Program-made: the position numbers and the translations under genes | Origin: Malus domestica | Lineage: Eukaryota; Streptophyta; Magnoliopsida; Rosales; Rosaceae | DNA length: 64,000 nt | Direction of reading: 5' to 3' | NCBI RefSeq assembly: GCF_042453785.1 | Contig: NC_091664.1 | Span: 30,986,501 to 31,050,500 of the forward strand | The notes under the pieces: model-generated | Databases searched by the model: none | The model's input: the letters and a program-made list of their open reading frames with translations, nothing else | What the model was told of the DNA's origin: nothing | Shown here: positions 32,848 through 43,448 of the stretch, one piece after another | Position numbering within the stretch: the stretch's first letter is position 1 | Layout: each line of letters begins with the position of its first letter

Positions 32848-35580
32848 TTCAAATCCAATAGGGCAACAATAATGTAGACATTTTCATGTATACCATGCCC
32901 TTAAATCCATTTGTTTTTACAGTAGGCTCGTATTTACATACTTTCAGAACAACAGCGAAGATTTGGTAAATTTTGTTTCTTTTTCTTCTAACTTAGGTGC
33001 TTCAAATTGTCTGACCAAAAACAAAAAGAGTTGAGTGTTACTGGGAGCACTATATCTACAAGCAGGGCTTGACAATTCATACAGCTATCAATCAACCGAG
33101 AGCAAAAGACCGTTTGCTTGACTCCTGTTGTAAACTGAAATTGAAAGGAACGAAATTACCTGGAAAATGTAGAAGCCTTGAGTGTAGAATGATTCTTGGG
33201 ATGAGTGGCGGACTAAGTCGTTCTCTTTAAGACGTTTCGCAGCTCTGCCCAATGTGTGGAAGCAGTTCACAAACACCACGTCGTCCCTAAGATAAAACAG
33301 CCCAAAACCATCTTCTTCTGATAAGGTTCTTCCTTGCACCCTGGATGAACCTTCGAACTTCACACCCTTTTCAAAATGTTGCTTTCAGAACTCAATTTTT
33401 GTTTTGAAAATTATATAAACTATTGTTTTCTTTTTCCTGCATCTCCTTGTACAGGAGATCAATAAATAAATAAATAAATAAATATATATATATATATATA
33501 TATAACCGCAAGGAATTAAAGCAAAAGAAATCAATACGTACAATCAACAACGGAATGAAATTAAGTACATGGACTTGATCTTTATCTTTATAGAAGGAAT
33601 CTCATCTTTAAGATGAGAAGCTTTAGTACGTTTCTTTTTGTGGAAATAAATCAATTGTCAAATCATAGGTTAATAATAAATTTATAAAGTTAATTACTAC
33701 TTACGTTTTATATTTAAAATTTGTAATAAATCAAAATATAAATATATTTAAAATATTTAAATAAAAACATATTTATTCCAACAACTCCCCGAGTCTTTGA
33801 GTCCTGACACTGTCCTTTTTATTGTTGCATAAATGCTTTATATCATCCAATTATAAATTTTTTGGGGTCTGAACTTTAGATCATTGCATTGCACCTAACA
33901 TCTCCATATAAAACTATATATCACCAGATCAATTCTAACTAGATTTAGCCACCATCAAACCCTAGCCATCAAGGATACAAAAGAAAAGAAATCAGCTATT
34001 ACATCCAGTGACCAAATATTAAAAAAATATGTTAATTGATCAAATCCGAAATGGCTACAGGGATTGAAGAAAGGAAGGTACCCTACACAACATGCCAATT
34101 ATCATGCGGGTCTTTTAGGTTGGGGTCCAACAACATAGTTGTTTTTTAGACTAGGTTCAGTTATTCAATTCCTTTTCTTATACCAATTTTGTCATTTCAG
34201 ATAAAAAATATAAATTTATATCAAGCTTACTCTTATCATATCTACTTCAGATTTCGTTTGCGCACAGGCTATTACCTTAATTAGTGTTGGATTAGCAAAT
34301 TACACTTATCGCAGTGATGGAAAGAAATAATGTATATGCACTACGGTGCATGTTTGATCCTCACCAATCCCTTGCCCCTAATAATTAACAATTTAACTTA
34401 CTAACGTTATCGTTTGTTATAAAAATAAAAAATAAAAAATAAAAAAATTAGTGTATGCATTAAATTATAAAATAAAAGGATTTAAAAAAATTATAAACAT
34501 ATGGAGTTTGATGGATTTTTAATGGATTTCCATGGACCTCCTGTGAATTTTGAGCAAAATTCCTCCAAAATCTCACTGGAAGAAGCATAATTTTGTAGAC
34601 TAAATCAGACTATATATGAAATTCATCAAAATCGTTCACTTTTAAAATCTTTTAAAATCTCAATTGAATACATTCCTTTATAGGTTGAGAAGGCCAGGTG
34701 TGAGTGCAGGCGTTTTAAGGATTTTTCTTTTTTCAAGTATAAGGGTTAGGTTTGACAGCGGTGGTGTGTGTGTTTCTTCTTTGCTTTTTGCCATTTTTTG
34801 GTAATTTCTTGTATTTCCAATTTTTTATTCGTTAATTAAATTATTTTACCTTTTTTCCACAAATACATTTTCACATACCAGGTATATGCATACATAGGCT
34901 ATAGCAAAGGTATTTTAAGACGGACTTAACCTGGCGATATTATTTTGTAATTCCTGTTAACCGCTAATTTGTTTAAAAGAAAAAAAAATGAACTCGAATA
35001 TAGTCAATTGGAAGAATTGGTGAAAATAATACTTTAGTTAAAGTGAAAAGATTTCACATACTAGGTTTATGCACGGTCATTGACGTTGTTTTCAATTTAC
35101 TTGTGCGCCGCACAAATTATCTTCTTTTTTTTTTGGACAAATATCTTTTCTTTTGTTAAAAAAGTAAATTCTAGTCAAAAAATGCAAATGAACATTCCTA
35201 AAATATATGAAGCTTTAAGGTGGGAAAATTAATACTATATATTTCTTATATAAGAGTATTAATTATATTTAAAGTTATAGACTACCATCATAAACTTGTA
35301 AATTTCTATGGAGGTGTAGAATTCATGCTTCTTCTTCATTTTTTTTATAAGAAATCAAGTGATTTTTCTAAACTTCATTGTATTTTATAAATTTCGACAA
35401 GTGTTTGAGATACATTTGCAGATAAACAAACGAAAAATAGACTTGGGAACACGAATTTTTTTTTTTTTTCATTTATCATGTGATTACATAAAGTGTAAAA
35501 AAAATACCCATGAAGTTGAATTTCTTTCCTGAATTCTCAAGATTGAGATAAAGACATAGGAAAATTCTAAAAATTAGAGA
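32848..35580. other. Long AT-rich intergenic region
   Basis: There is no complete gene. It includes a possible exon at 33161-33363, a (TAAA)n/(TA)n tract near 33460-33505, poly-A/T runs, and at 34490-34680 a repeat-like stretch with a ttgaatacattcc phrase related to the DNA at the left edge of the window. Confidence 0.5.
33161..33363 (-). CDS. Unidentified exon-like open segment
   Basis: A minus-strand open stretch encodes about 67 residues of ordinary protein-like composition (GRTLSEEDGFGLFYLRDDVV, then FHTLGRAAKRLKENDLV and YTQGFYIFQ). It ends at a canonical donor (TTCCAG|GTAATT). No ATG is in frame upstream and no partner exon was found. It is either one exon of an unrecognised gene or a gene fragment. 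I cannot name it. Confidence 0.3.
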
Positions 35581-36110
35581 TAATTAAACAAGCTAGGAAC
35601 TAGTTAGTAGCAGTGAGGTCCTCTCTATAGCCTGATTTGCACGGTCTAGACTAGTTAGTATCAATGAGGTTCTTAATAAGGGTAGTATTGCAAGAGATAA
35701 AACTTAGCTAGAACTTTCTGTTATTCTAGTTAGTTAAGTAGTTCTTTGATAAATGTATATATAAGCATCAAGTGTAATCTTATTGATTGAGTGAAATACA
35801 ATCACATTTATATTTTTTACTTCTCTCTCTACATTTCTATCTTCCACAGAATCTCTCTCTCTAGACTTTATCATGGTTTCATTGCCATTTGTTTACCGAC
35901 TCTCCCGATCCTAATCGCTTTTGCACCGCCTCTTCTCACCGCCTCTTTGCACAAACCCTAACCGCCATTGTTTCTCCATGGCAGACTCTTCATCTCCTTC
36001 CCCTGACATTGTTTCTCTGATCAATTCCTCTGTTGTTTCCACACCCTCATCCATTACGATTCAGAACATTGGTTTTATGGTGCCAGTAGCACGAGAGGCT
36101 AATCTATGGC
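35580..36110 (+). mobile_element. Copia-like LTR retroelement fossil (leader and gag start)
   Basis: An LTR-like stretch with a TATA-type core (atgtatatataagcatc) is followed by a leader and the opening of a gag-like frame (MADSSSPSPDIVSLINSSVV). This resembles the N-terminus of plant Copia gag proteins. It is broken: nothing recognisable of the rest of the element follows, and a tandem array takes its place. The boundaries are approximate. Confidence 0.5.
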
Positions 36111-36735
36111 ATATGCTAAATCTTATCTTCCAGATGGCTGACTTTTCAAACAAGATCAAAGCCACACGTCTGCACTTGAATCTATCAACCAAACTGATCC
36201 AATCCACACGTAGAATGAGAGACTTATATGTGGCACAAGCTAAACTCTATCTTCCAGATGACTGACTTTTCAAACAAAATAAAAGTCATACATCCACACT
36301 TGAATCTGTCAACCAAATTGATCAAATCCACACGTAGAATGAGAGGCTGATATGTGGCATAGGCTAAAGCCTATCTTCCAGATTGCTGACTTTTCAAACA
36401 AGATAAAAGCCACAAGTCCATACGTCCACACTTGAATCTGTCAACCAAACTGATCCAATCCACACGTAGATTAAGAGACTAATATGTGGCATAGGCTAAA
36501 GCCTATCTTCCATATGGCTGACTTTTCAAACAAAATAAAAGCCACACGTCCACACTTGAATCTGTCAACCAAACTGATCAAATCCACACGTAGAATGAGA
36601 GACTGATTCGTGGCATAGGCTAAAGCCTATCTTCCAGATGGCTGACTTTTCAAACAAGATAAAAGCCACACGTCCACACGTCCACACTTGAATCTGCCAA
36701 CCAAACTGATCCAATCCACACGTCCACACGCCACA
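36110..36735. repeat. Tandem array of about 125-bp units, five copies
   Basis: Units starting near gctgacttttcaaac occur at about 36137, 36260, 36385, 36516 and 36640, with spacing 123-131 bp. Each contains caaactgatccaatccacac and gtggcataggctaaagccta or close variants. The array begins inside the gag-like region of the fossil to its left and ends at a Cassandra copy. Confidence 0.88.
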
Positions 36736-37238
36736 TGTCACATCCCGGCCCGGGCTCGACTTCGTTGTAGCACGATATTGTCCGCTTTGGGCCCCGACCA
36801 CGCCCTCATGATTTTGTTTATGGGAACTCACGCGAGAACTTCCCAGTAGGTCACCCATCTTGTGATTGCTCTTGCACCATTCTCGCTTAACTTCAGAGTT
36901 CCTACGAAACCCGAAGCCAATGAGCGATTGGCTCTGATACCAAATTGTCAGATCCCGGCCCGAGCTCCACCACACCCCGAGCTCGACTCCACTGTAGCAC
37001 GATATTATCTGCTTTGGGCCCCGACCACGCCCTCACAGTTTTGTTTATGGGAACTCAGCAAGAACTTCCCAGTATGTCACCCATCATAGGATTGCTCTCG
37101 CGCCATTCTCGCTTGACTTCAGAGTTTCTACGGAACCCGAAGCCAATGAGCTCCCAAAATGCCTCGTGCTAGGTAGAGATGTGAATATACATATGAGACT
37201 TACATGATCCACACCTCTGGGCGATGTGGGATCTTACA
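36736..37238 (-). mobile_element. Cassandra (TRIM) element, incomplete
   Basis: This is a minus-oriented Cassandra copy with one full LTR (about 36947-37238), a primer binding site of the methionine-tRNA type (on the minus strand TGGTATCAGAGCC, about 36932-36945) and a partial second LTR (from 36736). It is flanked by the 5-bp duplication ccaca (36731-36735, 37239-37243). The LTRs carry the 5S rRNA-like segment. It is broken, with very little internal region. The two LTRs are similar, which suggests moderate age. Confidence 0.88.
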
Positions 37239-37243
37239 CCACA

Positions 37244-38783
37244 CATCCCAAATCAATTTGAATTGTACTATTTGCTTGGAGATATAATTATGTCCTTTAT
37301 TTTATCAAACCCATACTTGCATAAGGAGTCAAAATCTCCTACTGATGCATTCCACGTGGCAAGAATCAAAAGGCATATACCATTTGTATTCATGTGATAA
37401 TCATCTCATCCTACTACATCATCTTATGTCGCGCCTTAATGCACATCCATATTCCATCATATTTCATCATATTTTGGGGGTATAATTATTCGAGTATATA
37501 TAATTATTATAATTATTATAATTATTATAGTTAATATATATATATATATGTATTATAGTTAATTTAATATATATATATATATATTATAGTTTTTAGGGGT
37601 ATAACATTGTTAAACTAATATATATATTTTTTATATTATTTTTTTAGGGTTATAAAATTATAAAATTAATATTCTGTTTATCGTGTTTCGTGTTACCCAC
37701 GTGTATACCCGAACCAACCCGTTATCTTAACAGGTGCTTATCGGGTTATCCAATAACGACCCGATTCGTTATCGTGTCGACCCGAACACCTGTTAATTTC
37801 GTGTCGTGTCGTGTCGGATTATCGGATCGTGTCAGGAATTGTCAGGCCTACTATTTATCATTACTCATCAGATAATAAGTACGTAGAGTGTAAAGTCAAT
37901 TTTTAAAACGTAAACACAAAATTTAAGAATTTGGGAATGAAGGAAATAAACGCAAGTGCGTGTTGATGAGTGATGACTAGACTAGGAGATTAATTGTCTT
38001 TGTCGAGCTATTTATGCAAGTAACAAACACGAAGGCCACTGTAAAAACAACTTATACAAAGTAATGGAGGGCGCACGAGTGATAAAATAATCTTTAAAGG
38101 CTTAATTAGTTTTAAGAAATGAAATAATTTAGTAAAAAAACATATAGACATTAACGAATACGGGACTTGTGTTTTTCTTGAACATGCACCCTGATTCTTG
38201 GACCTATGGTTTCGAATTCATGATTTTTCAATATTTTTCGAAATTTAAATATTTTTAGATTAAAATGTTCATAAAATTAATTTACGATAGTCTACATAAT
38301 TTAAAAAAAAAAAAAGAAGTTAATTTAAGAAAAAAAATTAGTCTAAGTTCATTCTTTTAATAATCCCGGGCTAAATTTTTAGGTCAGAATAGTTTGAGCA
38401 GAAAAACTATTTCTGGGCTAAATGCTAAATTTTTCGGACTAAAAAATTTGGCTTTTAGTCCGAATGTTAGAGATGGTCTAAGTAGTTAGCAAATTTGTTA
38501 AAAAATAAAGTAGTTAGCAAATAAAAAGAAAAATAAAAGAAAGATATTTAAAAATATTATCCAAGATTAATTAAGTTCATTGCCGTGTCCTAAACCAATT
38601 TGACCAGACACTAGCCCATCTGTCATGCGACAATTCAAGTCGTGCAAGCAAGTCTTTAGAATTTTCTTAAGATATTGGTTTTTTTTTTTTCAAAAAAAAA
38701 AATAAAATCCAATATCTTTCAAATCTTCGAGTGAGAATACTCTTTGTGAGGATTACAAAGATTTTTTAATCACATTTGTTTAT
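37244..38783. other. AT-rich spacer with dispersed repeat scraps
   Basis: No gene is seen. It contains (TA)n runs near 37530-37585. A GC-richer block at about 37685-37850 has repeated gacccg/cgggt motifs and looks like a dispersed repeat end. A self-complementary stretch at about 38365-38480 (aatttttaggtc, ctaaaaaatttggc) looks like a small MITE. Confidence 0.45.
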
Positions 38784-38842
38784 TATAACATTCCACATCG
38801 CCCAAGGAAGTGATCCTTAAATGTATATTCACATCCCTATCA

Positions 38843-40160
38843 GTGGCAAAGCAAAAAATAGTCGGGAGGAGGGGCGAAATTTAGAACTGTAAAAGGTCCC
38901 AAAAAAGTGCAAACAATCAAATCCTTTTAGATAGTAGGCAATATTAATGTCGTTCATAATTAAGGTTAAAGGTTCTAAAAAACGCTAGGTCTAGGCAGGC
39001 AGCGAACTGAAGCCTGGCGCCTAGACAAATTTGAGTAAATTTATTTATATATCATCTAACGCCTAGGCAGGAACCTAGACGTATTTGAGTAAATTTATTA
39101 TGTATATATCATATACATAAGTGTCTTACACCTTAAAAAATTATACTTGTATTGAAGCTTCAATTTATATTTAACTAAGCTTATTATTTAACATATAACA
39201 TTCAAAATTATCAAAATTTTATTTTAATAATTTAGTGAATATGATAGTACGAGAAAAGTACACTTCTTATAGTGAGTTATTATTTTTTATAAAACTCTAA
39301 ACTATAAATTAATAAAATTAATGCTCTGAAATCTTTTGTTAATATTAAAAAATAATTATAAAAAAATAAGAAAATAATCAGAAGTGGCTTGCAGCTGTAT
39401 TTTCATTGGTAGCCACAACAAAAATGAAACTGTGCGTTTCAACTTAAATAGTTGGGCCCCTTCTTCTTCCTCGCGAATCATTTGAATCGCCGCTTCTGCA
39501 ACGCAGCTCCGGCTCGCACAGGAAATGCCCATATTTCGTCTTATTTCTTCGTTATACGCCAATAGTAGTTGGGATTGAAAAAAAAATTGAAGGCCTACAA
39601 CGGATGATGTACAGCAGCAGAGGAAGCAAGGGGCATTTGCAGGTTTTCTGACTGACTAGAGGGGCGGCTACCCGTTTCTGGGATTCTTTTCCGGCGAGAG
39701 GAGGGGCGACCGCCCCTCCTTGCTCCTCTGTAGCTTCGCCCTCAGCAGGCATACCTCAACAACACACAGTTCAACTGCTCTAGTAACCCTGCCATATCAA
39801 AAGGGTACCTCTGTGATGCCAGTGTCAGGTCCTGCCAGTCCTTCGTCACGTTCAGATCGTAGCCGCCCCATGACACCGCCATAAGCATCGCCTCTCTACT
39901 CGCCTCCGAAGCCTCAGAAATTGCCTCAGTTAACAAAGTTTCAGCAAATGACAAGATTCCAAGCAACATGTTGGTTGTAGTTCCAGTTTATTGTTCATGT
40001 TCGGGCAATATCCTCCAGCACTTCTCTCCTTACACCGTGACAAAAGGCGACACGTATTATTGGACGGCCCTCGACACTTTCCAAGGCCTGACTACATGTC
40101 AGTCTCTGATAGGTCAGAACTACTATGACCTTGAAGATATTCCTCTGTAGCTTCGCCCAT
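38843..40160. mobile_element. DNA transposon-like insert carrying a gene fragment
   Basis: This insert sits within the Cassandra LTR. Its left end starts CAGTGGCAAAGC and then gaggaggggcga; the right end, read inward, gives GGGCGAAGCTACAGAGG and soon gaggggcg. These are imperfect inverted ends of the hAT/Tip100-like style (CAG-GGC-AAGC). No clean target duplication was found, so the class is tentative. It contains a nested repeat (cgcctaggcagg motifs near 38980-39080) and a captured LysM gene fragment at 39745-40143. There is no transposase. Confidence 0.5.
39745..40143 (+). pseudogene. LysM receptor ectodomain fragment inside a transposon
   Basis: On the plus strand this reads as a copy of the LysM ectodomain of the receptor gene at 41.0 kb (GYLCDASVRSCQSFVTFRS, then SIASLLASEASEIASVNKVS, VVPVYCSCSG, SPYTVTKGDTYYWTA and TCQSLIGQNYYDLED). 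It covers residues equivalent to about 27-160 and has one internal stop after TFRS. It lacks the signal peptide, the last LysM and the kinase. Its start (QQAYLNNTQFNCSSN) differs from the nearby gene and is closer to LYK4/5 relatives, so the donor may be another family member. A 17-bp direct repeat, CCTCTGTAGCTTCGCCC, flanks it. Confidence 0.85.
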
Positions 40161-40393
40161 GCCTAGCACGAAGCTTTTTGGGAGCTCACTGGCTTCCAGT
40201 TCCGTAGAAACTCCTAAGTTAAGTGAGAAGGAGGCCAGAGCACTCTCATGATGGATGACCCATTGGGAAGTTGCTCGTGAGTTCCCAAAAACAAAACCGT
40301 GAGGGCGCGTAGTCGGGGCCCAAAGTGGATAATATCGTACTACGGTGGTGGAGTGGGCCCGGGAAGTGGTCCGCCCCAGGCCAGGATGTGACA

Positions 40394-40900
40394 TTTATCG
40401 TACATCGTGCGATTAATTTTAGTAAAATATGCTTATATTTAATTTTAAATAAAAAATTTACAATATTTTCTGACTGCACGTTATACGATGAACGTATGTG
40501 ACTGAAAGATTCCTAGAATCTTCACAAGGAGGATTCGTCGAGACCAACATAATCCTCTCCGAATCCTTTTGTGATGATCTTAAGGATCCGTAAATCATAT
40601 CCGTTCATCGTATGTCGTGCGGTCAGTTTTTGTGCGGTCAGTTTTTATCAAGTACTGTTTGTGTTTAATTTTAAATAAATATATTTAAAATTATTTCTAA
40701 TAACACGATATATGATGAACGAACACGATTTACATATTTCTGGATCCTCACAAAAAGATCGGACAAGGATCCGAATTCTCATGCCAAATCTTCAAGCTGA
40801 CAATTCTGACTAGACCAGAATATTGCCGACCTTGACAAGTTTGGACATCAGTGGGAAATTCACGCCAAACCTAAGCTCTTTTTTTTTTTTTTCTTTTTTT
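40394..40900. mobile_element. Nested foldback MITE-like sequence upstream of the LysM-WAK gene
   Basis: Inverted matches link 40586-40620 (ggatccgtaaatcatatccg) with 40715-40755, and the outer stretch at about 40510-40570 (cctctccgaatccttttgtg) with 40745-40780. A similar foldback lies at 40394-40500 (gtacatcgtgcg against cgttatacgatgaacg). It looks like one or two non-coding foldback elements. Their ends were not resolved. They lie in the promoter region of the receptor kinase. Confidence 0.55.
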
Positions 40901-40902
40901 TT

Positions 40903-40916
40903 TAATATATATATAG
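40903..40916 (+). promoter_or_regulatory. TATA-like core promoter of the LysM-WAK gene
   Basis: A taatatatatatag run lies about 100 bases before the ATG at 41017 and directly after a long T-rich stretch. The position fits a TATA box with a leader of about 70-80 bases. Assigned by position only. Confidence 0.45.
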
Positions 40917-41016
40917 ATTTAGTAAAGGATCAAGAGCTCAAGCTAGCTTAGCTTGCTTACTTGTCGCTTGCCCTAAGATTTCGAAAGAAAAACTAAAACT
41001 TCATTAACCACATACA

Positions 41017-43184
41017 ATGAACCTATCTTCCTTCTATGATTTCCTCTATGCTTGCCTGTGTATGTCCCTATTTTATCAACCAGCACACGCTCAGCAGGTA
41101 TACCTCAACATTACACAGTACTGCGATGCTAGCTATAGCCCCATGTCAAATGGGTACCTCTGTGATTCCAGTGTCATCAAGTCCTGCCAGTCCTTCGTCA
41201 CGTTCAGATCGCAGCCGCCCCATGACACCGCCATCAGCATCGCCTCTCTCCTCTCCTCCGAAGCCTCAGAGATTGCCTCAGTTAACAAGGTTTCAGCAAG
41301 TGACAAGATTCCAAGCAACAGGTTGGTTGTAGTTCCAGTTTCTTGTTCATGTTCGGGCAGTATCTTCCAGCACTTCTCTACTTACACCGTGACAGAAGGC
41401 GATACGTATTATAAGACGGCCGTCTACACTTTCCAAGGCCTGGCTACATGTCAGTCTATGATAGGTCAGAACTATTATGAACCTGTAAATATTACGGTGG
41501 GAGCAGTGTTAACAGTTCTGGTGAGATGCGCTTGCCCGAGCGAAAAGCAAACTGCAGATGGGATTACATCCCTGCTGACATATACAGTAGCCATGAACGA
41601 CACAGTTGCAAGAATAGGAGAGATATTTGGGGTAAACAGTCAAAGTATACTAGAGGCAAATTTGTTGTCACGGGACAGCATTATCGACCCTAATACAACT
41701 GTTCTTGTTCCCCTCAAAAGCAAGAAATGCCCTACTTCTGATGGGAATTTCGTTGCAAATGGGAGTATCCTAGAATATGTCGATTGTATTCGCAACGGCA
41801 AAAAGTTTCCGGTGAAGTTGGTCACACTGCTAGGTATATAAATCTATCCTCTATATCTTACAGTCTAGCAGGCCGATGTACAAAAATGCATCGATGTAAT
41901 TAGTAGTAAAATTATTCATTATATGTCGTATTTTATTTTGTCACGTTTCAAATATCAGACTTTACATTCTTCTAACAACTATGTCTCTGTATTACTTGAA
42001 TTTTCAACTTGGACGTGAGCTAATTGGTTTTTCTTTGTTGTCTAATTTGCTTGACAGGTATTGGGATTGGGTTTGCATTCATATGCGTGTTCCTTTTATG
42101 CTACTATTTATATCAATGCCTGAAGAGAAGGAGAACCAAAACCCGTAAGGAGAACTTTTTCAAGCAAAATGGGGGCTTCTTGTTGCGAGAAAAATTCTCA
42201 TCTTATGGAATTAGTAGCAATGCAAAACTATTTACTGCAGAGGAGTTGGAGAGAGCAACAGATAACTACAACGAGAGCCGGTTTCTAGGGGAAGGAGGTT
42301 ATGGCACAGTTTATAAAGGGATGTTACCTGACGGAACCATAGTAGCGGTTAAAAGGTCAAGGGCGATAGACGAAAATCAGATTGAGCAATTCATCAATGA
42401 AGTTGTCATTCTAACTCAAATCAATCATCGAAACATCGTGAAATTGCTTGGTTGTTGCTTGGAGACGGAGGTTCCATTGCTAGTATATGAGTATATTTCT
42501 AATGGAACTCTCTCCCATCATATCCGTCAGAAGAAAGACTCCACCGAATCATCACTTTCGTGGGAATACCGTTTAAGGATCGCTTGTGAAGTTGCCGGAG
42601 CAGTAGCGTATATGCACTCAGCAGCTTCAATCCCCATCTATCATAGAGACATCAAGTCGTCTAACATACTTCTAGACCATAACTACAGTGCTAAAGTATC
42701 CGACTTTGGGACTTCCAAATCAGTTCCCCTTGACAAAACTCACTTGACGACACAAGTACAGGGGACTTTCGGGTACATGGATCCCGAGTACTTCCAATCT
42801 TGTAAGTTCACGGACAGAAGTGATACCTACAGTTTCGGAGTTACGCTCGTGGAGATACTAACTGGACACACCCCATATTCTTTTGCAAAACATGAAGAAG
42901 AAAACCTGGTTGCAGCGTTCATTTCATTGACGAGGGAAGATGAACTCGTTCAGATTTTGGATCCTCAAGTGGCTAGAGATGCAGATGTTAAGCAAATTCG
43001 CACGATTGCAGAGCTTGCAAAACGGTGTTTGAGGCTGAATGGGGCAAAGAGGCCTAGTATGAAAGAGGTATCAACAGAGTTGGAAGGATTGAGGAACGCT
43101 CAAAGATGCCTTGAAACGTTCCGAGAAGATCCTATAGAGCAAAATATTGATTTCCCCATGGAAATTGAATCTGCATCGCTTTGA
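41017..43184 (+). CDS. LysM-ectodomain / WAK-type kinase chimeric receptor
   Basis: Two exons, 41017-41833 and 42058-43184, give 647 residues. Exon 1 encodes a signal peptide (about 1-25) and a LYK4/LYK5-type ectodomain with three LysM modules and CxC motifs (CSCSG, CACP). LysM domains of this sort bind chitin or related glycans. Exon 2 encodes one membrane span (about 273-295) and a kinase that follows wall-associated kinases (FFKQNGG, LFTAEELERATDNYNESR, INHRNIVKLLGCCLETEVPL, SNGTLSHHI) rather than LYK kinases. All catalytic residues are present: GEGGYGTVYKG, VAVKRS, HRDIKSSNILLD, DFGTSK, GYMDPEY. The intron is phase 1 with canonical sites and sits exactly between ectodomain and membrane span. 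Nothing is broken. Predicted role: plasma-membrane receptor coupling glycan sensing to WAK-style signalling. Confidence 0.9.
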
Positions 43185-43448
43185 ATTTGATACACAACTA
43201 TTTTAATTTGCTTCCCTAGTTTTTTGTAGTTCCATTCAGTACGACGAGATTTGTAAGTTAATATTTTGTTGAAATTTAGCACAGTCGTATCAAATATTTT
43301 AAATTTCTGAAGTTGCGGTCTAGTGGTATTAAACTTCTATTAGTGGAATTACAAAGACTAAAATTCGTTAACAAATTGCCTGACTAACAAACTGTGTACA
43401 CCACCTTTGTACAGCTTCCCGTAAACAAACAGATTTCCACCTGCCCAG
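43185..43448. other. Convergent 3' intergenic spacer
   Basis: A short AT-rich gap separates the 3' ends of the LysM-WAK gene (plus) and the SANT-domain gene (minus). No further feature is seen. Confidence 0.6.

Larger units (their letters stand above)
38784..40393 (+). mobile_element. Cassandra (TRIM) solo LTR, split by a later insertion
   Basis: The LTR begins at 38784-38842 and resumes at about 40161-40393, where it ends ggatgtgaca. A 5-bp duplication, tttat, flanks the whole (38779-38783, 40394-40398). The intervening 1.3 kb is a separate DNA element inserted later. The 5S rRNA-like segment lies in the right part. It is a fossil older than the element inside it. Confidence 0.82.

Noticed and set aside
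36780-37150. 5S rRNA-like sequence
   Set aside because: The match to 5S rRNA is partial and sits inside Cassandra LTRs (also at 31.3 and 40.2 kb), so it is not a functional 5S gene.
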